The notes: generated by a model not told the origin, from the letters alone. Counted from the first letter of the stretch, positions 28,013-36,714 are shown. The stretch: 64,000 nucleotides of DNA from Dyadobacter sp. CY326 (GCF_021390515.1 NZ_JAJUXI010000011.1:1-64000), one strand, 5' to 3'. Made by a program: numbers and translations.

Positions 28013-29458
28013 ATGTCTCAACCGAGCAGCTCTCAACGAAGAACATTCATAAAAACCAGCGCATTGGCCGTGGCTGGAATAGCCGTTTCAAAATGGTCAT
28101 TTGCAAAAAGTCCTGCTGATTTCCCCGTCGTGCGCGTCGCAGCTGACAAGCGCAGCTTCACCAGCCCGGCAGTAGAAGCCACGATTACCCGCATGAAAAA
28201 AGTCATTAAAGACCCGGAATTGGCCTGGCTTTTTGAAAACTGCTTTCCGAACACCATTGACACAACCGTCCATTACAAGCCCATCGATGGCAAGCCTGAT
28301 ACATTCGTAATTACAGGCGACATTGACGCCATGTGGCTCCGCGACAGCACAGCGCAAGTTTGGCCCTATTTGCCATTGCTCAAAGAAGACGCGAAGTTGA
28401 AGGACATGGTCGCAGGCCTCATCAACCGCCAGACCAAATGCATTAATATTGATCCCTATGCCAACGCATTTTACGACCGCCCAAAGGAAAGTGAATGGAC
28501 AAAGGACGTGACGGACATGAAACCCATGCTCCACGAACGCAAATGGGAGCTGGATTCACTTTGCTACACGGTCAGGCTGGCTTATAATTATTGGAAAATA
28601 ACAGGCGATACAAAGCCATTCGATGCCGATTGGACGAAGGCAATGGGACTTATCCTAAAAACCTGCAAAGAACAGCAACGCAAAGACGGTCCCGGTCCGT
28701 ACAAATTCGGCCGCGTAACTTCCTGGTCTACGGATACGGTTCCGGGGAATGGTTATGGAAATCCTATTAAACCAAATGGCTTGATAGCGAGCACATTCCG
28801 ACCTTCTGATGATGCGGCAATGTATCCGTTTTTTGTTCCTTCTAATTTCTTTGCAGTCGTTTCTTTTCGGGAAATCGCTGAGCTTTTGGAGAAAACTGGC
28901 GGAGAAGGAGCTAAGCTCGCAGGCGAGTTCAAGGCATTAGCAACCGAAGTTGAAAATGCCCTGAAAAAGTTCGCAGTGTATACACATCCGGAATTTGGAA
29001 AGATTTACGCGTTTGAAGTGGATGGGTTTGGAAATTATCTACTCATGGACGACGCAGGCATCCCAGGCTTGATCAGCTTACCGTATTTGGGCGCAATGTC
29101 GGTAAAGGACCCAATTTACATCAATACAAGAAAATTCGTGTTAAGCGATTCCAATCCATATTTCTTCAAAGGAAAAGCAGGAGAAGGACTAGGCAGCCCG
29201 CATACATTGGTCAACCAGATCTGGCCCATGGGCATCATCGCGAGAGCCATCACATCTACGGACGATAAAGAAATTGAAGCCCAGCTAAAACTCCTGAAAA
29301 ACACCCACAACAACACCGGCTTTATGCACGAATCCTTCGACAAAGACGACCAGTCGAAGTTTACGAGGAAATGGTTTGCTTGGGTTAATACTTTGTTTGG
29401 GGAGTTGATTTTGAAATTGGAGAAGGAGCGGCCGCATTTGCTGGCGAAGGTTTATTGA
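28013..29458 (+). CDS. GH125 exo-alpha-1,6-mannosidase, Tat-type signal
   Basis: Glycoside hydrolase family 125, inverting exo-alpha-mannosidase. The 481 residues start with a twin-arginine-like leader (SQRRTFIKTSALAVAGIAVS), so the enzyme is probably exported folded. The (alpha/alpha)6 barrel carries the family hallmarks DIDAMWLRDSTAQVWPYL (about 104-120), the NRQTKCINIDPYANAFY stretch, and GRVTSWSTDT...FRPSDDAAMYPF. The C terminus has SPHTLVNQIWPMGI and HNNTGFMHESFDKDDQSKFTR in separate blocks. Length fits the family. It is the last gene of the GNAT/nagX/GH125 group and is followed by a palindrome with a short U-run. Confidence 0.94.
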   Translation: MSQPSSSQRRTFIKTSALAVAGIAVSKWSFAKSPADFPVVRVAADKRSFTSPAVEATITRMKKVIKDPELAWLFENCFPNTIDTTVHYKPIDGKPDTFVITGDIDAMWLRDSTAQVWPYLPLLKEDAKLKDMVAGLINRQTKCINIDPYANAFYDRPKESEWTKDVTDMKPMLHERKWELDSLCYTVRLAYNYWKITGDTKPFDADWTKAMGLILKTCKEQQRKDGPGPYKFGRVTSWSTDTVPGNGYGNPIKPNGLIASTFRPSDDAAMYPFFVPSNFFAVVSFREIAELLEKTGGEGAKLAGEFKALATEVENALKKFAVYTHPEFGKIYAFEVDGFGNYLLMDDAGIPGLISLPYLGAMSVKDPIYINTRKFVLSDSNPYFFKGKAGEGLGSPHTLVNQIWPMGIIARAITSTDDKEIEAQLKLLKNTHNNTGFMHESFDKDDQSKFTRKWFAWVNTLFGELILKLEKERPHLLAKVY

Positions 29459-29473
29459 GCGCCGCTGGGCGTT

Positions 29474-29506
29474 AGACTTCCCAAGTCTCCAAGACTTGGG
29501 AAGTCT
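29474..29506. repeat. Palindromic intergenic repeat, AGACTT family, copy 2
   Basis: AGACTTCCCAAGTCT (29474-29488) and its exact complement (29492-29506) are separated by CCA. The pattern is the same as at 24755-24787 with TCC/GGA changed to CCC/GGG in both arms, so the changes are compensatory. On the plus strand four T at the end of the stem may let it terminate the GH125 transcript. Confidence 0.85.
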
Positions 29507-29508
29507 TT

Positions 29509-29748
29509 TCAAATGTGTTCAAGAATAAAATCAGCCGGAACATTTAATTTTTTGTAAAGTGCTTTTAAAAAATGAATATCCGGCTTTTGCTTACCGCTCA
29601 AAATCATAGAAAGCTTTACAGGCGTTACCCCGAGCGTTTCAGCAATATCTTTTTGTTTGAGGCGTAATTCGTACATGCGCAATTCAATCATGCCCTCTAG
29701 GGTTTTTGGTGCAGAAATCGGGTAGGTTTTAAGCTCGTACTCTTGCAA
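29509..29748 (-). pseudogene. N-terminally truncated HigA-like antitoxin (XRE helix-turn-helix)
   Basis: A 79-residue frame whose content matches the C-terminal two thirds of HigA-type antitoxins: ALQEYELKTYPI, then a helix-turn-helix with LRLKQKDIAETLGVTPVKLSMIL, ending NVPADFILEHI. Such proteins are normally about 115-130 residues and start with a roughly 45-residue acidic N-terminal region that is missing here. There is no ATG: the frame can begin only at TTG (29748). Upstream the same frame continues nine codons to an in-frame TAA at 29776-29778. No HigB-type toxin is visible on either side. It is either a decayed antitoxin or a short orphan regulator with a TTG start. Confidence 0.6.
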
Positions 29749-29914
29749 AGCGAGTCCAATCTGCGAACGTTTTCTTTAAATATGCTCGTCTGAGCAACTG
29801 TTCGGTTTTCAGATAAGTATTCTACTGCCGATTCGTATAATGGACATGGTTTTGATTACAGAATCAAAAATTAATGGGTTTAATCAAGCGGGCGCAGCAT
29901 TACTAACACTCACA

Positions 29915-32389
29915 TTAAAAAGTGTAGGAAATCGTAGCCATGAAATTTCTCGGCGCTCCTGGAAAAAGGCGCAAATAATCATATCCACCAACCCAGTAAG
30001 TCTTGTTTGCCAGGTTGTTGAGATTCACTTGAAACTGGAATTTGTCAATCTTGTAATATATGGCTGCATTCAGCAACTCGTAACCCGGCAATGTTTGCGT
30101 ATTGTTTAGCGATAAATTCCTTTCGGTTACGAAATTGGCTCCCAGTCCAACTCCCAAGCCGCTTAATGCTTGATTTAAAAAAGTATATTTAGTCCAAATG
30201 CTTCCCTGATTCTTGGGCGCATTGGGTTTTTGCAGATTCACAAGGACTTGATCCGTTGCTTTTGAACCGGCGTCTGTGATTTTGGCATCGTTATAACTGT
30301 AAGCGACGATCAGGTTCCAATTTGGCAGAATGTTTCCGGTTACATCAAATTCAACTCCTTTTGCTTTTTCCGAACCAATTTGCTGCATAAGGTTTGGATT
30401 TTCAGGTGCATTGGCGGAATACAATGTGTTGGATTGCTCAATCTGATAAACCGATGCATTGGCAGTAACGCGTCCATCCAGCCACTCTGTTTTCAAACCA
30501 GCTTCATACAAGCTGCTGCGGATTGGGTCAAATGGGCCGCCGGATAGTGGATCGCTTTGCACGGTGGCGTCTTGCGGGTTGTAACCCTTGGTGTAAGTTC
30601 CGTAAATGTTTATGTTGTTTGTAAGCGTATACACAGCGCCGATTCGCGGCAGAAACGCATGTTGGGTTACATTTGTCTCGTTATTTTTAGTGTAATTCTT
30701 CTTGTCAACGTAAGTGTCGTAACGCAGGCCGAGCAGAATTTGCAAGCGGTTTAGCTTCAATTGTTCCTGCAAATAAAGGCCGTGCAACTTGTAAAAAACG
30801 GGAGTTGTAGACGCATTCGTAACAACATTATAAATGTATTTGGAAGGATCTTCCATATTGTTATTCTGCTCGGTGAGGTCGTAATGCGTGATATTAGGCT
30901 TTGGAATGCTCCTGGTAACGCCGTTTTCTGTGTAATCATAAAACACGAATTTTTCGGGCGTTTTGGCATTGTATGCGGCTGCGCCGCCTGCTTTCAGTAA
31001 ATAACCGTTTGCAGTTTGTTGTCCCGAGCCTTTTGGCGTTACAGATTGAATGTAATCATAACCCACAACCAGCTTATGCTCAGCAATTCCGGTGCTGAAA
31101 TTATGGTTGAAAAACAATGATACATTGTCCATAAATGACTTCGTTTTTCTTATAAAAACCTGTCTCGCAACCAGATTTTCAATCGCTTTTCCAGCCGAAT
31201 CAATGCCATTCACATTGCTGCTTCTGTGTTCGAGCAAATCCTCGGAATAACCTGTGCGGAGATAAGCAATGTTGAAAGATGTGTTTTGGGTAAACTGGTG
31301 ATTTAATGAGGTCGTAATCAGGTAAGTTTCTTCGTTCAAATAATCATTCACCGCATTCAGCGACGTCTTGATCGAACTCGAATAAAGATCATTGCCTTTT
31401 ACAGATTGTCCGCGATCGAGCCTGCTGTTTGAGCGGTTGTATACGAGGTCAAAATTGATGCGGGTTTTGTCAGTTGGCAGGAACGATACGGACGGCGCGA
31501 CGATAATGTTTTTATCAAATTGCAGATTCCGGAATCCCTGCGCATTTACATAACCCAGGTTAAGGCGGTAAAGCAATGTTTTGTCTTCGTTCATAGGTCC
31601 GGTAAAATCGGCCAATGTGCGCAATGTGTTGAAACTTCCGGTTGTAAACGTCAGCGATTTCTGTGGAGTTGTAAGCGGCTTTTTGGTCACACGGTTGATC
31701 GTTCCGCCTGGTGAAGTGTTTCCGTATAATGCTGAGGCAGCGCCTTTAATCACTTCCACTCGTTCCAGATAATTCACCGGGGGCTGTTTCCAAAATCCCG
31801 AAAATGTCCGCAAACCATTCACAAGCTGCGTTGTGCTGCCGCCATTCATGCGGAAACCGCGAATGGTCAGGTCATCGTAAAAGGTGAATTGATTTACGCC
31901 ACTCATGTTTTTTACGGCATCGCCCATCAGGAATGTTCCCTGGTCGCGCATTACTTCTTTGGTAATATAACTGATCGCCTGCGGCACGTCCTTAATTGGT
32001 GTGGCCGTTTTGCTGGCGATGAAAGAGAGGTCATTTTTGTAAGTTGTTTCCTTGCGGCCAGTGATTTCTACGGTTTGCAATTCCTGCGCATCTTCGGTCG
32101 CAGTCAGTTCGAGGGTTGCCGTTTCGTCCGCTTTTACGGAAATATTTTTTTCAATGCGTTTGAAACCAACGCCTGTTCCAATCAACTGATAATTACCCGG
32201 AGTAAGCCCTGAAAATTCAAAGGAACCATCAGCCGAAGTGACGGTTCCTTTTCCTGTTCCTTTCAAAATAACATTAACCGACTCAGCTGGCTGCTCCGAA
32301 CCATTCTTAATTGAGCCTTTTATATTGCCAGTCTGCGCATGAGCTGCCGCGCACAGCAGCGTAAAGCATAATAGAAGTTGTAAACGCAT
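29915..32389 (-). CDS. TonB-dependent siderophore receptor
   Basis: Outer membrane receptor for ferric siderophores, 824 residues. The signal peptide ends at AHAQ (about residue 19). A carboxypeptidase-regulatory-like domain follows (about 22-105), then a TonB-dependent plug (about 130-235; AISYITKEVMRDQG, and ALYGNTSPGGTINRVTKK) and a FhuE/FoxA-like barrel with the C-terminal FMATISYTF ending in Phe. TonB-dependent siderophore receptor features such as NYLERVEVIKGAASALYG are clear. The promoter at 32427-32456 overlaps a Fur-like inverted repeat, consistent with induction under iron limitation. The exact siderophore is unknown. No siderophore synthesis genes are adjacent. Confidence 0.93.
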   Translation of the reverse strand: MRLQLLLCFTLLCAAAHAQTGNIKGSIKNGSEQPAESVNVILKGTGKGTVTSADGSFEFSGLTPGNYQLIGTGVGFKRIEKNISVKADETATLELTATEDAQELQTVEITGRKETTYKNDLSFIASKTATPIKDVPQAISYITKEVMRDQGTFLMGDAVKNMSGVNQFTFYDDLTIRGFRMNGGSTTQLVNGLRTFSGFWKQPPVNYLERVEVIKGAASALYGNTSPGGTINRVTKKPLTTPQKSLTFTTGSFNTLRTLADFTGPMNEDKTLLYRLNLGYVNAQGFRNLQFDKNIIVAPSVSFLPTDKTRINFDLVYNRSNSRLDRGQSVKGNDLYSSSIKTSLNAVNDYLNEETYLITTSLNHQFTQNTSFNIAYLRTGYSEDLLEHRSSNVNGIDSAGKAIENLVARQVFIRKTKSFMDNVSLFFNHNFSTGIAEHKLVVGYDYIQSVTPKGSGQQTANGYLLKAGGAAAYNAKTPEKFVFYDYTENGVTRSIPKPNITHYDLTEQNNNMEDPSKYIYNVVTNASTTPVFYKLHGLYLQEQLKLNRLQILLGLRYDTYVDKKNYTKNNETNVTQHAFLPRIGAVYTLTNNINIYGTYTKGYNPQDATVQSDPLSGGPFDPIRSSLYEAGLKTEWLDGRVTANASVYQIEQSNTLYSANAPENPNLMQQIGSEKAKGVEFDVTGNILPNWNLIVAYSYNDAKITDAGSKATDQVLVNLQKPNAPKNQGSIWTKYTFLNQALSGLGVGLGANFVTERNLSLNNTQTLPGYELLNAAIYYKIDKFQFQVNLNNLANKTYWVGGYDYLRLFPGAPRNFMATISYTF

Positions 32390-32426
32390 ATATATGGATG
32401 GATAAGAGGACTTTTGATTTGTCGAG

Positions 32427-32456
32427 CAAAAGTAATCTTATTTAGACTAATCCAAA
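32427..32456 (-). promoter_or_regulatory. Bacteroidota-type promoter of the siderophore receptor
   Basis: On the minus strand a TTTG (-33 type, 32453-32456) is followed after 18 bases by TACTTTTG (32427-32434), which matches the Bacteroidota -7 consensus TAnnTTTG exactly. Transcription would start near 32420, leaving a leader of about 30 bases before the ATG at 32389. It is the best promoter match I found in the window. Confidence 0.65.
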
Positions 32457-32460
32457 ATAA
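32438..32460. promoter_or_regulatory. Fur-like inverted repeat over the promoter
   Basis: The segment has outer arms TTATTT and AAATAA and an inner TTTAGA-N4-TCCAAA pattern with one mismatch. It covers the whole spacer and the -33 element of the receptor promoter, so a bound repressor would block RNA polymerase. Assignment to Fur rests on the gene's function and the AT-rich palindrome, not on a verified consensus for this genus. Confidence 0.45.
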
Positions 32461-32567
32461 TGCATTTGGAAAATCACATACTATATACGCAGATTGCGAA
32501 ATTCATTTTAAATGTTCAATTTTTTCTATTAATTCTGCTTTTCAGGCTATGCGTTGAATGCGGGCCG

Positions 32568-33401
32568 TTATTTGGATAAATTGGATTTGATAAATAAAAG
32601 TCCATCGCGCATCAACTGTTCTTCTGACTCGAACATTTTTCGCCAGATATTCGCAACCGGAAGTTTTGGGCTAAAGGCCTCAATGCTGATCCAGCCGTCA
32701 TAACGGATGTCGCTAATCGCCTGGAAAATTCCATCCCAGTCCACATTCCCTTTTCCCGGCGTAGACCTGTCGTTTTCTGAAAGCTGGATGAACGAAATGC
32801 GGTCGCCTGCTTTGCGGATTGCGTCACCAATGTTCTTTTCCTCAATGTTCGCGTGAAATGTATCAAACATGATCTTGCAATTCGGGTGGTTCACTTCGTC
32901 CACAAAGCGGATCAGTTCGTCGCCGCAGCTTGTCAGATAAAGCTCAAAACGGTTTAAATATTCCAAACCCAATGTAATGTCAAGCGATTCAGCATAATCC
33001 GCCACTTCGCGAATGCCTTCAATGCCCCATTGCCATTCTTCCGGAGTTGCCGGTTTACCAGTAAAAACGCCCAATGCAGAATGATAAGGGCCCATCAACT
33101 TGGTTGCACCCAAAACCAGTGAGCAATCCAATGCGCTTTTTAAATGATCAATGGTGTGTCTTCGCATGGCAGGATTTGGACTGATCAAATGCTCATTTGG
33201 GCCGCAGATTGTGTCCGTTTCACATGCGAGTCCGAGTTCATCCAGTTTTTTGCGGAAGCCAAACCAATGCGAAGGATCGGTGTTAAAAATCGGGACTTCC
33301 ACGCCATCAAAGCCAATTTCTTTAATCAGTTCAAGCGTTGGAAAAAGACTTTCATCTATCTGGTTTCCCCAAAGAAGGAGATTCATACTGTACTTCATCA
33401 A
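32568..33401 (-). CDS. Sugar phosphate isomerase/epimerase (xylose isomerase-like TIM barrel)
   Basis: A 277-residue cytoplasmic TIM barrel of the D-tagatose 3-epimerase/hydroxypyruvate isomerase superfamily. Candidate metal ligands are the Glu in LGLEYLNRFE, the Asp and His in MFDTFHANIEE, and the late Glu in ISIEAFSP. The segment FIQLSENDRSTPGKGNVDW aligns with the signature usually carrying a metal-binding His. Gln is found at that place, as in hydroxypyruvate isomerases. The reaction is therefore isomerisation or epimerisation of a ketose or related compound, with the substrate unresolved. It lies alone, 178 bases upstream of the siderophore receptor on the same strand. Confidence 0.85.
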   Translation of the reverse strand: MMKYSMNLLLWGNQIDESLFPTLELIKEIGFDGVEVPIFNTDPSHWFGFRKKLDELGLACETDTICGPNEHLISPNPAMRRHTIDHLKSALDCSLVLGATKLMGPYHSALGVFTGKPATPEEWQWGIEGIREVADYAESLDITLGLEYLNRFELYLTSCGDELIRFVDEVNHPNCKIMFDTFHANIEEKNIGDAIRKAGDRISFIQLSENDRSTPGKGNVDWDGIFQAISDIRYDGWISIEAFSPKLPVANIWRKMFESEEQLMRDGLLFIKSNLSK

Positions 33402-33565
33402 TGTAATTTTTTAAGCGTCCCATTCATTATTGCACACAATTTTACAACAAAAAGCCACCTTACTGTTCACCTGTTTTGATTATTATCGGTCACATATTGA
33501 CAAATCAAAGATTGCGCAAAAGCAATTTGAAATAAAATCCGGTTAACCTCCTGCAAAAAGCACAG

Positions 33566-33603
33566 AAAAGGCAGCATCAATCGCGAGATCAATGCTGCCT
33601 TTT
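33566..33603. terminator. Strong hairpin terminator, likely bidirectional
   Basis: AAAAGGCAGCAT (33566-33577) pairs perfectly with ATGCTGCCTTTT (33592-33603), a 12-bp stem with A-run and T-run flanks. It starts 22 bases beyond the stop of the minus-strand lipoprotein gene at 33626 and would terminate that transcript before the TIM-barrel gene. Confidence 0.85.
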
Positions 33604-33625
33604 TAAGGATTCCTTAATAATGAAT

Positions 33626-34054
33626 CTATTGCACTCGGCTGAAAATCATTTGGTTATTGTTTTCATAATAGAGCACCAGCTTGTTTGTTTTCAGGTCATA
33701 CAAATTCACATTCGGCAATGCATTTACAAACAGATTTCCCCAATGTGTCTCTGCGCGTTCTGTTCCGCCGCCGCCCATTTGAATTGTATTTTGTTGAGCG
33801 GTTTCGTAAAAGCCAGTCAGAATATTCGTTGATGTTGTGCCTTCCAATTCGCCTTTTTCCTTAAAATTTAAGCTGATAGGCATTTGGCCTCTTGCTAACG
33901 CAGGTTTTTGGATGGTGTCAGAATTTTGCACTATACTTTGAAGCTCCCATTTGCCGGTAAGCTCCACATTTGTATTGATTGTAGTCGTTTTTCCACAACT
34001 TGATAACAAGAAAACACAGATTAGGAATGTTGATTGAAGGACAATTTTTCTCAT
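33626..34054 (-). CDS. Hypothetical lipoprotein, lipocalin-like
   Basis: A 142-residue protein with a clear lipoprotein signal (MRKIVLQSTFLICVFLLSSC, lipobox LSSC, Cys20). The mature part is predicted beta-rich, with the ELTGKWELQSIVQN opening typical of small lipocalin-like lipoproteins in Bacteroidota and later YETAQQNTIQMGGGG. No catalytic motif is seen. It has its own terminator downstream and about 290 bases of non-coding DNA upstream shared with the divergent AraC gene. Function unknown. Confidence 0.8.
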   Translation of the reverse strand: MRKIVLQSTFLICVFLLSSCGKTTTINTNVELTGKWELQSIVQNSDTIQKPALARGQMPISLNFKEKGELEGTTSTNILTGFYETAQQNTIQMGGGGTERAETHWGNLFVNALPNVNLYDLKTNKLVLYYENNNQMIFSRVQ

Positions 34055-34340
34055 GACGCTTTACTGCTAACGATTAAATAGATAGGGAACATTACTTGAA
34101 GGAAATGCCTGAAACAGGATTTACGGGTAACATTTCGTTGTAAAAATTATGCCACTGGTAAATCACACCATTTCTCAGATCCGCACATTCCGTTTATTAC
34201 AACGCGCACAACGTAAAATTCTTTTGCCGTTTGATCATTGATTATTCCAACCATCATCGTGAGTAGAAATCACTTCTAATCGGATTTTGATTGCTATTCG
34301 TTATTTTTACAAGATTATAAGGTAAAATAGGGCAGGTTTC

Positions 34341-35201
34341 ATGAAGGCACCAATCCATAAAAACATCGAAAGTCAGGTCAGGACAGTGACGATTCAGGAG
34401 CTTAAAGCGCCTCATTTCGATCCTAACTGGCATTTTCATCCGCATTATCAGTTGTTCACAGTTCTGGAAGGAACGGGCAAGCGGCTGATTGGTGATTCGG
34501 TGCAAACTTTCGGTCCGGGGGATACGGTTTTCCTGGGGCCTGATGTGCCACACCTTTGGCGGAGTGATGCGGCCTATTTTGAGGCTGGCTCGCCCTTGCA
34601 GACGCACGGTGTTGTTTTGTATTTTCAGGAAGATTTTTTGGGAAAAGATTTTCTGGACAAACCTGAAATGCTGGCCTTAAAGCAGCTGCTGATGGATTCC
34701 AAACGCGGAATTGAATACAAAAATGAACTCAGAACTCACATTCGAGCAGAGCTGATGTCTATCATGCATTCGGAAGGTTTCCAGACTATTTTAAGGCTGC
34801 TGACATTGCTTGATAAGCTTGCGCATGAGGCAGGCGGTTCGCCCATTTCGAGTTATGGTTATGTCAACACATACAAAGTTTCGGAAACCGAGCGCATGCA
34901 GAAGGTGCACAATTACGTGCTGCAGCATTTTTCTCAGGAGATGCGGCTTGGCGATGTCGCCTCGCTCGCAGGCATGACGGAGGCGGCTTTTTGCAGATAT
35001 TTCAAAGCCAGGTCAAACAAAACATTTATTGATTTTGTAAACGAAATCCGCATTGGCCACGCGTGCAAATTGCTGCTGGAAGACAAGTGGACGATCGCCC
35101 AGATCGCTTATGACAGCGGATTTGATTCTTTATCTAACTTCAACAGAAATTTCAAAAGATACATCGGGCATACGCCGAGAGAATATAAAGGAAATTACTG
35201 A
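34341..35201 (+). CDS. AraC family transcriptional regulator with cupin sensor domain
   Basis: A 286-residue regulator. The N-terminal cupin (about 20-100; HFHPHYQLFTVLEGTG, then GDTVFLGPDVPHLW) probably binds a sugar or sugar acid. The C-terminal pair of helix-turn-helix motifs (about 190-286) ends in FKRYIGHTPREYKG. It is convergent with the long minus-strand catabolic operon ending at 35251, so it is a candidate regulator of that operon, although adjacency at the far end is weak evidence. It is a paralogue of the regulator at 19987-20865, sharing the FCRYFK and FNRxFK regions. Confidence 0.92.
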   Translation: MKAPIHKNIESQVRTVTIQELKAPHFDPNWHFHPHYQLFTVLEGTGKRLIGDSVQTFGPGDTVFLGPDVPHLWRSDAAYFEAGSPLQTHGVVLYFQEDFLGKDFLDKPEMLALKQLLMDSKRGIEYKNELRTHIRAELMSIMHSEGFQTILRLLTLLDKLAHEAGGSPISSYGYVNTYKVSETERMQKVHNYVLQHFSQEMRLGDVASLAGMTEAAFCRYFKARSNKTFIDFVNEIRIGHACKLLLEDKWTIAQIAYDSGFDSLSNFNRNFKRYIGHTPREYKGNY

Positions 35202-35204
35202 CTC

Positions 35205-35252
35205 AATTTTTTCAATTGCCCCGGGCTTAAGCCCGGGGCAATTGAAAAAATT
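35205..35252. repeat. 48-bp perfect palindrome between convergent genes
   Basis: Two exact 24-base complementary arms (35205-35228 and 35229-35252) meet at CTTAAG. The core is CAATTGCCCCGGGCTT and its complement. The outer parts are six T on the left and six A on the right, so they extend the stem instead of giving a U-run after it. That polarity is wrong for an ordinary intrinsic terminator. It fills the gap between the AraC stop and the Gfo/Idh/MocA stop, and it includes the first two bases of the latter's stop codon complement. Confidence 0.9.
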
Positions 35253-36687
35253 ATCCTTTAACATAGTTTGTCCCATATGGGCCGCGCTGCGGCCTTGAAA
35301 GTGTTGCATTGGCTTCTTGGTCGCCGATATATTCTTCCTTTTTTGGATCCCATTTCAGTTTCCGGCCCAGCTTCATGGCTGTGTGCGCAATTAAGCAGGC
35401 TGAACAGGAACGCTGAGCAATTTCGACGTGACTAACCGTTTCTTTGCCATTCTGAATGCATTCCAGCCAGTTTTGGTGTTGCTCAGGACTTTCGTATAAG
35501 TGAACTTCATCCGACTGGATTACCGAGCCAAGGATTTTGCTGTTGCTTGCGTAAAATGCTTTGTTTTCAGCCGCCGAAGCCGCAGCGACTGGATCAGAAG
35601 CTGTTACGCCTACATTTCCGCGCGAAACAAAGATCCAGCCATCCGTTCCCTCGAACTTAATACCGTTCGGATTGGTGCCGCCGATTTCCATTTCAACGCC
35701 ATTGGCATATTTTGCATTAACCAGAAAGTCCCCGTGCACATTCCAAAGACCCGAGCCTGCGGCTGGGAAAGTGGCTTTTCCGTCGATTTCAATGGGGCCG
35801 GTGAGTTCTGTGTCCATGCCCCAATGTGCAATGTCAATGTGGTGCGAGCCCCAGCCCGTGATCATTCCCGCGCCGAATTGCTCCAAACGCAGCCAGCCCG
35901 GACGGTCATTGATATCGGTTTGCGAATGCACGCGGTCCAATGTATAATAGACCTCGGGAGTCGAGCCGAGCCACATATCGTAATTCAAGTTCGCCGGGAC
36001 AGGCATTTTTTCTGTGTTACCACCAGCAGGATCGCCGGGAAGACCGACATAAACTTTTTTCAGCTGGCCGATGCGCCCGTTTCGCACGAGCTCACAAGTC
36101 CGTTTGAACTGCGGCCAAGGGTTCATAGACCGCTGCTGGCTCCCCAGCTGGAAAACAACCTTCTTTTTCTTGATCATCTCAGCCATCATCCGGCCTTCCT
36201 TGATCGTGAGCGAAGTCGGTTTTTGCATGTAAATATGCTTTCCGGCCACGGCCGCCTCCATTGCAGGTTGCGCGTGCCAGTGATCCGGCGTGCTGATGAT
36301 CACCGCATCGATTTCTTTATTGGCCAAAAGCTCTTTATAGTCGTCATACGCCTTAACATCGACGTAATTTGCCTTTCCGGTTTTGTCCGCATATTTCTTT
36401 TCAATCCACGCTTTTCCTTGTGCCAATCTGTTTTTATCCAGATCCGCAACAGCCATCACGTGTGCGACTTCGTTCTTCAAAATTTCGGGAAGGTCATGTC
36501 CCGTTGCAATGCGTCCAATGCCGATCTGGCCGATATTAATCCGGTTGCTAGGCGCATATTTGCCAAAAACACTTGCCGGAACGATCGCGGGGAACATGGA
36601 CGCCGCTATAATTCCGGCAGTTCCGCTAGCGGCACTTTTCAGGAATGACCGCCTGTCCTGATTATTTTGTTCGGTTAAATTTCTCAT
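35251..36687 (-). CDS. Gfo/Idh/MocA family oxidoreductase with Tat signal
   Basis: A 478-residue exported NAD(P)-binding oxidoreductase. It has a twin-arginine leader (DRRSFLKSAASGTAGIIAAS), a Rossmann fold with IGQIGIGRIATGHD (about 50-63), the catalytic lysine motif as MQKPTSL (about residue 155), and a C-terminal domain with GWGSHHIDIAHWGMD, typical of the large Bacteroidota subgroup. Tat export fits a protein loaded with its nucleotide cofactor in the cytoplasm. It is the last gene of the minus-strand operon running from 49646, 27 bases after the small ThuA gene. The substrate is probably a sugar or glycoside (inference). Confidence 0.92.
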   Translation of the reverse strand: MRNLTEQNNQDRRSFLKSAASGTAGIIAASMFPAIVPASVFGKYAPSNRINIGQIGIGRIATGHDLPEILKNEVAHVMAVADLDKNRLAQGKAWIEKKYADKTGKANYVDVKAYDDYKELLANKEIDAVIISTPDHWHAQPAMEAAVAGKHIYMQKPTSLTIKEGRMMAEMIKKKKVVFQLGSQQRSMNPWPQFKRTCELVRNGRIGQLKKVYVGLPGDPAGGNTEKMPVPANLNYDMWLGSTPEVYYTLDRVHSQTDINDRPGWLRLEQFGAGMITGWGSHHIDIAHWGMDTELTGPIEIDGKATFPAAGSGLWNVHGDFLVNAKYANGVEMEIGGTNPNGIKFEGTDGWIFVSRGNVGVTASDPVAAASAAENKAFYASNSKILGSVIQSDEVHLYESPEQHQNWLECIQNGKETVSHVEIAQRSCSACLIAHTAMKLGRKLKWDPKKEEYIGDQEANATLSRPQRGPYGTNYVKG

Positions 36688-36714
36688 AAAAGCCAGGAAA
36701 TGTGATGATTGAAT

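Noticed and set aside
35205..35252. Classical bidirectional intrinsic terminator
   Set aside because: The T-run precedes and the A-run follows the stem on each strand, opposite to what intrinsic termination needs. It is listed as a repeat instead.
35500..36648. A 382-codon open frame on the plus strand opposite the Tat-exported Gfo/Idh/MocA gene
   Set aside because: The minus-strand product has full family motifs and a Tat leader. The plus-strand product is rich in Arg, His and Cys with no recognisable domain, as expected of an antisense shadow.
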